The translations under genes and the position numbers were made by a program. Below the pieces are notes generated by a model that worked only from the letters and a program-made list of their open reading frames with translations, ran no database searches and had not been told where the DNA came from. A DNA stretch of 5,111 nucleotides. It comes from an uncultured Rikenellaceae bacterium. GTDB lineage: Bacteria; Bacteroidota; Bacteroidia; Bacteroidales; Rikenellaceae. The stretch is taken from assembly GCA_947037995.1 (NCBI GenBank), contig CAMQUV010000105.1:1-5111 (forward strand), written 5' to 3'. Each line of letters opens with the position of its first letter. Position 1 is the stretch's first letter. Shown piece after piece: positions 1 to 5,111 of the stretch.

Positions 1-14
1 ATAACACACAATAA

Positions 15-1457
15 ATGAAAAATGATGTTTCGCGAGGCTGTTGCTTTGCTAAAAATGATAAAAACGAAAATACCGCAATCTATAAAAGCGGTTGCCAGAA
101 AATGGCTACTTATGACTTCCTTGAATATATACCAAACCCACTCAAAAGGACTGATATGTATGAAATACAGTTCAAAAACACACGTAAAGGATATTTTACA
201 AACCCTAGCCAACTAGCTATCAAAAAAGGTGATGTTGTGGTTGTGGAATCTAATCCAGGAGTGAATATCGGTATTGTTACTATGTGTACTGATATGGTTT
301 TCAAGCAAATGGCTAAGAAAAGCTTTAGACCCGAAGGCAAAGAGTTCCAGAAAATCATACGTAAACCAAACCCTACTGACATCGCTCGTTGGGAAGAGGC
401 TATCGCTATGGAACACGATATTATGATACGCTCACGCAAGATTACTAGCCAGCTTGGGCTGGATATGAAAATTGGTGATGTTGAGTATCAAGCTGATAAA
501 CTGAAAGCTATTTTTTATTATATAGCTGACGGAAGAGTCGATTTTAGAGAACTTATCAAGGTGCTCGCCGAACAATTTAGACTTAGAGTCGAAATGAAAC
601 AAATCGGAGCACGACAAGAGGCCGGACTTATCGGCGCGCTAGCTACTTGTGGGCGTGAACTGTGCTGCTCAACTTGGCAAAACAATTTCTCAACAGTAGG
701 TATTAATGCGGCGCGAGTACAAGATATTTCGCCTAACCCTCAGAAACTTGCAGGGCAATGTGGTAAACTTAAATGCTGCCTTAACTATGAAGTCGATGTC
801 TATGTAGACGCTCGCGAGTCGTTGCCACGCGTTAATCAGCCGCTCGAAACACTAGATGCTAACTACTTCCTTGTCAAAACAGATGCTCTAACAGGGACAA
901 TGTACTTCTCGCCCGATGCTCGAAATCAAGCCAATCTTACGATGCTATCTATCGATAAAGTGAAACAAATTATGGCGATGAATAAACGTGGGCAAAAACC
1001 ACAGAATCTAGGACTATATGCGCAAACACCTGAAGTTAGTTCGGAAGAACCTGCATTCGAAAATGTTGTAGGGCAAGATAGCCTTACGCGTTTTGATAAA
1101 GGAGCGACTGCCAACCCTCGTAGAAATAATAATAGACATCGCGATAATAGTAACCGCGACAATAGCAACCGTGAAAATAGCAACCGTGAAAATAGTAACC
1201 GTGAGAATGGTAATCGTGAAAATAATCCGCGTGAGAACAATTCTCGCGAGAATAATTCTGGTGAAAATCGTCGTAGACCACAAAACAATCGCCCTCGCCC
1301 TTCGAGACCAAGACCAGAGAATGGCGAAACCAATTCGTCTGAAAACAGCGGTTCGAACAGCAATAGCAGACAGGAAAACGGTGAGCCACGCCAAAACAAC
1401 AGACCAAACAACAATTATAAACGTCCGAACAGAGGTGTGCCAAAAACTGAAAAATAA
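15..1457 (+). CDS. ricT: RicT/YaaT-like PSP1-domain protein with Arg/Asn-rich disordered tail
   Basis: Cytoplasmic protein of 480 residues in the PSP1 family, the family of Bacillus RicT (YaaT), which with RicA and RicF binds Fe-S clusters and affects RNA processing. The PSP1 core is roughly residues 45-260. It includes KNTRKGYF (54-61), a GDVVVVES stretch (72-79), the conserved C-terminal region (about 109-196) and two cysteine signatures, TCGRELCCST (211-220) and QCGKLKCCLNY (248-258). Cysteines 212, 217, 218, 249 and 254 have the spacing I remember for the RicT Fe-S ligands. Two more cysteines (9, 10) and C27 lie in the N-terminal extension. From about residue 365 to the end the protein is Arg/Asn/Glu/Pro-rich and probably disordered. 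The start is firm because an in-frame TAA (12-14) directly precedes the ATG. The family call is strong. The exact role in Bacteroidota, which as far as I recall lack RicA and RicF, is uncertain, so the symbol denotes family only. Confidence 0.9.
   Translation: MKNDVSRGCCFAKNDKNENTAIYKSGCQKMATYDFLEYIPNPLKRTDMYEIQFKNTRKGYFTNPSQLAIKKGDVVVVESNPGVNIGIVTMCTDMVFKQMAKKSFRPEGKEFQKIIRKPNPTDIARWEEAIAMEHDIMIRSRKITSQLGLDMKIGDVEYQADKLKAIFYYIADGRVDFRELIKVLAEQFRLRVEMKQIGARQEAGLIGALATCGRELCCSTWQNNFSTVGINAARVQDISPNPQKLAGQCGKLKCCLNYEVDVYVDARESLPRVNQPLETLDANYFLVKTDALTGTMYFSPDARNQANLTMLSIDKVKQIMAMNKRGQKPQNLGLYAQTPEVSSEEPAFENVVGQDSLTRFDKGATANPRRNNNRHRDNSNRDNSNRENSNRENSNRENGNRENNPRENNSRENNSGENRRRPQNNRPRPSRPRPENGETNSSENSGSNSNSRQENGEPRQNNRPNNNYKRPNRGVPKTEK
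1140..1259 (+). repeat. Eight 15-bp tandem repeats coding RENSN-type pentapeptides
   Basis: Eight consecutive 15-base units beginning with CGY lie in frame inside the tail of the PSP1-family gene. They encode RDNSN, RDNSN, RENSN, RENSN, RENGN, RENNP, RENNS and RENNS (residues 376-415). A decayed ninth unit (GENRR) follows at 1260-1274. The units in the middle (1155-1214) are nearly identical at the DNA level, with consensus CGTGAAAATAGYAAC, while the outer units differ more. This points to expansion by slippage or unequal recombination. Because the unit is a multiple of three, copy-number change would lengthen or shorten the tail without a frameshift. An Arg/Asn/Glu low-complexity tail of this kind could contact nucleic acid, but that is inference. 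Confidence 0.9.
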
Positions 1458-1998
1458 CATTGTAAAACTAAATTTGCTCTATATAGCTATGATTATGTGT
1501 GCTTCTGTGCCCATAATCATTGGCTGTTCGCGCAATAATGGTGGGGTAATGGCGCAGTTTTCCAAAACATTGACAATCCAGGAACTCAATGCCGACTCTA
1601 CATTTCGATTCAAAACTGGATATAACAGGAAAACTCACGATATTAACATTATTGTGCGTCATAATAAACAATATAAATATAGCCAGATTCCGCTAATCGT
1701 CAAAACTATCGTTAACAATGCTACCGCCACTATTGATACTATTTCGCTGAAACTTGTTCAAAATAATAGTAAACCCGGTAAAACCGAGCTGTGGAGCGGA
1801 GATAGCTTTGCCGAATACGTCTCGCTCAAATTACCGTACAGGAAAAATGTTGCTATCAAACAGTACGCTGACGTGGAAATGTCCGTGAAACTACTCGTAC
1901 CTCAGAAATACGCGCAGGGAATATATTTTATTGGAGTTAACGTTACTAACGCCCTGTATCCCATTGACTCTACTGATAACAATAACGCCGAAAACTAA
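1435..1998 (+). CDS. gldH: GldH-like lipoprotein
   Basis: Small lipoprotein resembling GldH, a protein needed for gliding and secretion-linked functions in gliding Bacteroidota but also present in non-gliding members. A lipobox, IIGC, ends a hydrophobic stretch; the Cys codon is at 1525-1527 and the mature protein would be about 157 residues. GldH-like features are HDINIIVRHNKQYKYSQIPL in the first half and GIYFIGVNV near the C-terminus. The first ATG (1489) would give only 12 residues before the Cys and no positive charge. I therefore prefer GTG at 1435, which yields a normal signal peptide with lysines at 4, 6 and 11 and the Cys at 31, and overlaps the upstream gene by 23 bases. TTG 1474 and rarer codons are alternatives. 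The open frame continues further upstream only as a shadow of the PSP1 tail. The next gene starts 27 bases after the stop, so co-transcription is likely. The family call is from motif pattern and gene order, moderately sure. Confidence 0.68.
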   Translation: MCQKLKNNIVKLNLLYIAMIMCASVPIIIGCSRNNGGVMAQFSKTLTIQELNADSTFRFKTGYNRKTHDINIIVRHNKQYKYSQIPLIVKTIVNNATATIDTISLKLVQNNSKPGKTELWSGDSFAEYVSLKLPYRKNVAIKQYADVEMSVKLLVPQKYAQGIYFIGVNVTNALYPIDSTDNNNAEN

Positions 1999-2025
1999 CC
2001 GTAATACTATAACCGAAACCATATA

Positions 2026-2766
2026 ATGGCAAAAAATAAACTCAGAAAATTCCTTGAAAATGATACCTTTAGGTGTCTTGTGCAACCGCAAACTCACGAA
2101 ATATTTAATGTCACACACCCACTCAAAGGAAACTGGAATAAAACACAATTCGAAAAAAATCAACCCATAACCCTCGAACTGGGGTGCGGTAGGGGCGAAT
2201 ATACCGTCGACTTGGCCAAAAACTCTAGCGAGAAAAACTTTATCGGAATCGATATTAAAGGCTCGCGTATGTGGCACGGTGCTAAAGCTGCTAATGACCA
2301 AAAAATTCTGAATGCGGCTTTCCTACGCACACGCGTCGAATTTGTTAATAATATCTTCGATACGGACGAGGTTAGCGAAATATGGATTACTTTTCCTGAC
2401 CCGCAACTCAAAAAACAACGTGCGAAAAAAAGACTTACTAGCCCTTTTTTCCTCAACCAATACACCAAATACCTTAAGCCCGAAGCGCTTATTCAACTCA
2501 AAACAGATAGCCAACACCTCCACGAATATACCAAAGCTGTGCTGGAACATAATAATATTAAGCCAGTTCATTGTAATAACGATATTTATGGAACGGGTTT
2601 TGCGGACCCAGTGTTGTCGATTAAAACAATGTATGAGGGCAAATATCTTGAACAAGGGCTCCCTATCACATACATAGCATTCAAAATTCCTGCGGGAATG
2701 ACGCTTACAGACCCTGTGTTTGCTCCCGATGAGGAGCTGGGAACGCTTGACGATAATCGCGTCTAA
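2026..2766 (+). CDS. trmB: tRNA (guanine-N7-)-methyltransferase TrmB
   Basis: Cytoplasmic SAM-dependent enzyme that methylates N7 of G46 in the variable loop of tRNAs. The 246-residue protein has the expected family layout. The SAM-binding motif ELGCGRGEYT is at 51-60, GIDIKGSR at 74-81 carries the acidic residue ending strand 2, and ITFPDP at 121-126 is followed by the basic KKQRAKKRLT (129-138), the TrmB signature. KTD is at 159-161 and the late TMYEGKYLEQG region at 201-211. The C-terminus runs about 20 residues beyond that core. The gene lies 27 bases after the GldH-like gene and has no clear ribosome binding site, as is common in Bacteroidota. Codon use favours A and C: all 11 glutamine codons are CAA and 11 of 16 glutamate codons are GAA. 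This is the reverse of the next gene. Confidence 0.95.
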   Translation: MAKNKLRKFLENDTFRCLVQPQTHEIFNVTHPLKGNWNKTQFEKNQPITLELGCGRGEYTVDLAKNSSEKNFIGIDIKGSRMWHGAKAANDQKILNAAFLRTRVEFVNNIFDTDEVSEIWITFPDPQLKKQRAKKRLTSPFFLNQYTKYLKPEALIQLKTDSQHLHEYTKAVLEHNNIKPVHCNNDIYGTGFADPVLSIKTMYEGKYLEQGLPITYIAFKIPAGMTLTDPVFAPDEELGTLDDNRV

Positions 2767-2807
2767 GTTCTTATACTCAGGTGATTACCTCCTAAACTTA
2801 TTGGCAA
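2767..2807. other. Gap at which strand composition and codon bias flip
   Basis: Short non-coding gap between trmB and ispH. By hand count the + strand has about 240 G against 290 C over 1441-2760, but about 276 G against 177 C over 2821-3780 and 305 against 175 over 3781-5111. The gap carries a small inverted repeat, AGGT-GATT-ACCT (2779-2790), and one 8-of-9 match to a DnaA box (TTATACTCA, 2771-2779). Neither is strong on its own. I see no clear -33/-7 promoter and no T-tailed terminator here, so the sequence does not decide whether ispH is read from the upstream operon or from its own promoter. Confidence 0.5.
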
Positions 2808-3773
2808 ATGAACAATATCAATAAACCAGCTAAGCGACAAGTAGAAGTCGTAATTGATGATAAATCTGGCTTTTGCGCCGGCGTGGTACGAGCTATTAAG
2901 ATGGCCGAGAATGCTGCGACGGATTGTAAGGAGCAGACTGTTGTTTCGATTGGCGATATTGTGCACAACGCCAACGAGGTAAAACGACTTGAAGCGCTGG
3001 GGCTCAATGTGGCGCAGTCGCTCGATAGTCTGTTTAATGATAATCTCCCAAACCCAATTGCGCTTATACGTGCTCACGGTGAACCACCGGCTACTTTTGA
3101 AACTCTAAAAAATAAGGGGATTAGTATCATTGATGCTACTTGTCCTGTTGTCTCTAAGTTGCAGGAGCGTGTTAAGGAGAATTGGCTTAAAATGAACGAG
3201 GTTGGCGGTACCGTTATTATTTTCGGAAAGCGTGGTCACGCCGAAGTTGTAGGGCTTGTTGGTCAGACTGTTACGCTCAACTCTGACAATCCTCATCTTC
3301 AAAAAGTAGGGTCGAGTAGTGAGGCCGTTGTAGTTGAGAGTGAGGCTGATTTGGTGAATGTTGATTTCACGAGGCCTATTGTAATGTTGTCGCAGACTAC
3401 GCAGAGTTTATTGAAATTCGAGCAAATAAAGGCCATTATACTTGAGCGTGCTCAGAGTTCGGTCGAGGTAATTGATACTATTTGTCGAGCTGTGGCGAAT
3501 CGCGGGGATGCTTTAGGGCAATTTGCGCGCAACGCTGATTTGGTACTTTTCGTATCGGGTCGTAAGAGTTCGAACGGCCGTGCATTATATGAGATATGCA
3601 GGTCGGCCAATCCTAATTCGCATTTCATTGAGAGTGAGCAGGAGATACTTTCTGAGTGGTTGTTGCCAGCAGATATTCGCCGTGTGGGAGTTTGCGGAGC
3701 TACGTCAACGCCGCGCTGGCAGATGGATTCGGTTGCGCGTTGTGTGGGCGAAATTGTTTCGAGTTTTTCTTAG
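2808..3773 (+). CDS. ispH: 4-hydroxy-3-methylbut-2-enyl diphosphate reductase IspH (LytB)
   Basis: Fe-S enzyme of the MEP pathway that reduces HMBPP to IPP and DMAPP in the cytoplasm. The 321-residue protein carries all family hallmarks. The three cluster cysteines are C23 (SGFCAGV), C112 (DATCPVV) and C226 (DTICRAV). Substrate-binding histidines are H53 (IVHN), H90 (RAHGE) and H144, and the catalytic glutamate is E146 in GHAEVVG. Threonines 197-198 lie in LSQTTQS, the phosphate-binding SSN is at 254-256, and serine 300 is in CGATSTPRW. An N-terminal extension of about 11 residues precedes the usual start of the fold; the ATG at 2808 is the only reasonable start near it. Sense-strand composition is G/T-rich, unlike the five other genes: CAG 9 against CAA 4, and GAG 17 against GAA 6. 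The TAG stop overlaps the stop of the opposing channel gene, leaving no intergenic terminator. Confidence 0.97.
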   Translation: MNNINKPAKRQVEVVIDDKSGFCAGVVRAIKMAENAATDCKEQTVVSIGDIVHNANEVKRLEALGLNVAQSLDSLFNDNLPNPIALIRAHGEPPATFETLKNKGISIIDATCPVVSKLQERVKENWLKMNEVGGTVIIFGKRGHAEVVGLVGQTVTLNSDNPHLQKVGSSSEAVVVESEADLVNVDFTRPIVMLSQTTQSLLKFEQIKAIILERAQSSVEVIDTICRAVANRGDALGQFARNADLVLFVSGRKSSNGRALYEICRSANPNSHFIESEQEILSEWLLPADIRRVGVCGATSTPRWQMDSVARCVGEIVSSFS

Positions 3774-4570
3774 TGCGTCGTATCTTTAATTTTATGTAGG
3801 ATTCCTCTTCTTTGATTTTTATCATCAGGAGTTGCGTTATTTTTTTTCTCGCGCAGTTCATTTAGGTAGCTTGCTGTAATGATACCCGAGGGTAGTGCAA
3901 TAATGGCGAGTCCGAAGAGAGCGGAGAACATACTAACGAGTCGTCCGAAGTTTGTTATTGGCACTATATCGCCATAGCCTACTGTTGTGAGAGTGATAGT
4001 TGCCCAATAGAGCGCGTCAAAGAACGAGTTGAACGTGACTTCGCCAGTTATTGGGTTGATACGTGGTTCTACGTTATAGACAAGTAGGGCGGTAAAGAAT
4101 ATATAGAACACTGCAAGGATAAAGACTGAGGAGAGAATTTGTTGTTCTTTTCTGAGTACATTGAGCAGCATTTGAATTTTGCCTGAATATTTAATGAATT
4201 TTAGCACTCTAATAATTTTAAGAAATCTAATGATTTTCATAGTTTTTAGAGTTTGGTTCATTGCGTTTATGCCTGGTAGAATCGAGAGTAGGTCAATTAT
4301 TGCGAATGCAGTGAGGGGGTATTTCAGGATTGCGAATCTTTTGTGAGGGCTTTCGATATCTGCGGTCATCCATCGAAGTATATAGTCGACAATAAATATT
4401 GCGACGGATATTTTTTCAGTGAGTGCAAATATGGGATATTCTTTATAGAACATTAGCGGGGCAATGCTTGCCATAATGGTAATAACCATAAGGCTATCAT
4501 ATATATAGCTAATAGATTGTCGTTTTTTCGATTGGTTAAGTACGGCGTGAATATTTTCTCTTACGGTCAT
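3770..4570 (-). CDS. Voltage-gated-type potassium channel, six transmembrane helices
   Basis: Inner-membrane ion channel of 266 residues with the complete voltage-gated cation channel fold. Approximate helices are S1 22-41, S2 51-70 (acidic D62), S3 84-100 (D93), S4 108-128, S5 145-166 and S6 208-232, with a pore helix at 184-194. The selectivity filter TTVGYGD (195-201) is the canonical potassium signature. S4 carries K109, K112, R115, K118, R121, K124 and K127, a basic residue at every third position, as in true voltage sensors. S6 holds ALPSGI (225-230), a proline/glycine hinge often seen in bacterial channels. The cytoplasmic tail after about 233 is short, charged and lacks an RCK or cyclic-nucleotide domain. 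No Shine-Dalgarno is evident before the ATG. Its 5' end lies 26 bases downstream of the upstream gene's terminator, so its promoter is unclear. All seven glutamine codons are CAA. Confidence 0.93.
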   Translation of the reverse strand: MTVRENIHAVLNQSKKRQSISYIYDSLMVITIMASIAPLMFYKEYPIFALTEKISVAIFIVDYILRWMTADIESPHKRFAILKYPLTAFAIIDLLSILPGINAMNQTLKTMKIIRFLKIIRVLKFIKYSGKIQMLLNVLRKEQQILSSVFILAVFYIFFTALLVYNVEPRINPITGEVTFNSFFDALYWATITLTTVGYGDIVPITNFGRLVSMFSALFGLAIIALPSGIITASYLNELREKKNNATPDDKNQRRGILHKIKDTTH

Positions 4571-4596
4571 ATTAATATTTGTCTAGTTATTTTCGC

Positions 4597-4643
4597 AAAA
4601 AAAAATAAGAGCAAACTGTTATAACGATGTTGCTCTTATTTTT
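4597..4643 (-). terminator. Intrinsic terminator, 14-bp stem with nine-T tail
   Basis: A perfect 14-bp inverted repeat pairs 4601-4614 (AAAAATAAGAGCAA) with 4630-4643, around a 15-base loop. Read on the - strand the hairpin is followed by an unbroken run of nine T (4605 down to 4597, partly shared with the stem). It begins 17 bases after the stop of the SPOR-like gene, the expected place for its terminator. The loop contains the 8-base palindrome GTTATAAC (4618-4625). On the + strand the stem ends in five T, so weak bidirectional action is possible, but no + strand gene reads into it. Confidence 0.87.
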
Positions 4644-4660
4644 ATGTATATGATTTGTTA

Positions 4661-5111
4661 TTATTTAATAAGGACGACGATAGCGTCTTTGAACGTAGTA
4701 TTATTAAGGATTTGATTTTTGAGTTTATCGGCAGAGTCTTTGTCATTAAATTTGCCAACGAAGTGAGCGATTTTATTATTGGCAATATTTTTAATAAAGA
4801 CGTTTCCTTGCGGAAGGTTCACGGGTTTGATTTGCGTTTGTGCTATAGCGAATAGTACGGTATAGAATTGCCCTGCGTTGATGGTATTATTGTTATTGTT
4901 AGGTTGGCCATTATCATCAAGTTGAATCACTTTTTGTTGCAGCAGGTTAAGGAACTCTTCGTTTTGGAGTTTAATTTTATCATCATTAGCGTTAGGGTCG
5001 CTAAATTCTTTTGGGAACATAGTTAGTTGGAGTAGAATTGATTTTTGTTGCAGTTCTAGTTTTTGGATATGTTCGTTAGCTTTTCGGGCTTTATTTTTGG
5101 TAAGGGAGTTG
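4661..5111 (-). CDS. SPOR-like domain protein, C-terminal part, 5' end outside window
   Basis: The frame is open from the right window edge to the TAA at 4661-4663, giving at least 149 residues; the ATG at 5020 is probably internal. Counting from the first full codon visible, residues 5-30 are rich in K, Q, E and L with hydrophobics spaced as in a coiled coil. A charged linker follows, then a run of five asparagines (71-75). Residues 82-149 resemble the SPOR fold of Bacteroidota proteins: FYTVLFAIAQTQIKPVN forms the first strand region, followed by HFVGKFNDKDSADKLKNQI and a terminal FKDAIVVLI. The last two match the usual pattern of G-x-F, an alanine in the helix and F-x-D-A-hydrophobic. SPOR domains typically bind denuded peptidoglycan, which would place this at the envelope; the signal sequence or membrane anchor would lie outside the window. 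The family call is by pattern only. A strong terminator follows. Confidence 0.55.
   Translation of the reverse strand, partial: NSLTKNKARKANEHIQKLELQQKSILLQLTMFPKEFSDPNANDDKIKLQNEEFLNLLQQKVIQLDDNGQPNNNNNTINAGQFYTVLFAIAQTQIKPVNLPQGNVFIKNIANNKIAHFVGKFNDKDSADKLKNQILNNTTFKDAIVVLIK

Noticed and set aside
1093..1434. Open + frame upstream of the GldH-like gene coding a hydrophobic Ile/Val/Thr-rich repeat
   Set aside because: It is the other-frame reading of the 15-bp repeats and Arg/Asn tail of the PSP1 gene. The lipoprotein signal peptide and lipobox lie well downstream, so this stretch is not part of the protein.
926..1460. Three long overlapping - strand open frames with Leu/Phe/Ser, Ile/Thr/Val and Tyr/Cys repeats
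   Set aside because: They are antisense shadows of the same repeat tail: the repeat period is a multiple of three, so stops are absent in several frames. The sense frame has a conserved PSP1 family domain and these have none.
2160..2468. - strand open frame opposite trmB
   Set aside because: It lies fully inside the well-supported trmB gene, shows no recognisable domain and has the composition of an antisense reading.
2783..2793. GATTACCTCCT resembles the 3' end of 16S rRNA (anti-Shine-Dalgarno)
   Set aside because: Only about 10 bases, with a mismatch and no further rRNA-like sequence on either side; chance similarity. On the - strand it reads as a GGAGGT-like site, but no plausible - strand gene follows it.
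3523..3789. + strand open frame within and past the end of ispH
   Set aside because: It overlaps the conserved ispH C-terminus (SSN, CGATSTPRW) in another frame and has an Arg-rich, family-less product typical of a shadow.
3800..3835. Possible hairpin around TGATTTTTATCA downstream of ispH
   Set aside because: Only four base pairs, all weak, and inside the channel coding region; not enough to call a terminator for ispH.
4655..4855. + strand open frame opposite the SPOR-like gene
   Set aside because: It is antisense to a longer open frame that continues to the window edge, has SPOR-like features and is followed by a proper terminator.

Overview
The window looks like chromosomal DNA of a low-GC member of the Bacteroidota. 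This rests on a RicT/PSP1-family protein with an Arg/Asn-rich tail followed by a GldH-like lipoprotein (a pairing I associate with Bacteroidota), a SPOR-like C-terminus of the style common in that phylum, and no convincing Shine-Dalgarno sequences before most starts. No mobile element, CRISPR array, tRNA or rRNA is visible, and coding density is very high.

Layout. Four genes run on the + strand: a RicT-like PSP1 protein (15-1457), a GldH-like lipoprotein whose start probably overlaps the end of the first gene (about 1435-1998), the tRNA m7G46 methyltransferase trmB (2026-2766) and the isoprenoid-pathway reductase ispH (2808-3773). Two genes run on the - strand: a six-helix voltage-gated-type potassium channel (3770-4570), whose stop codon overlaps that of ispH, and the C-terminal part of a SPOR-like protein that enters from the right edge (4661-5111). 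The only sizeable gap, 4571-4660, holds a perfect 14-bp stem followed by nine T on the - strand, a good intrinsic terminator for the SPOR-like gene.

The genes do not form one pathway. The first three are packed tightly enough to be co-transcribed and cover cell-surface/gliding-type lipoprotein biogenesis, RNA metabolism and tRNA modification. IspH makes the isoprenoid precursors IPP and DMAPP. The channel and the SPOR-like protein act in or at the envelope.

I found no unknown defence or mobile system. The strongest unexplained signal is compositional. The + strand has slightly fewer G than C up to about 2766 and many more G than C from about 2820 to the right end. Codon choice flips with it: glutamine is CAA in all 11 cases in trmB but CAG in 9 of 13 in ispH. 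This fits a replication-strand switch (origin-type polarity), an inversion or insertion boundary in the 41-bp trmB-ispH gap, or ispH being a compositional outlier.
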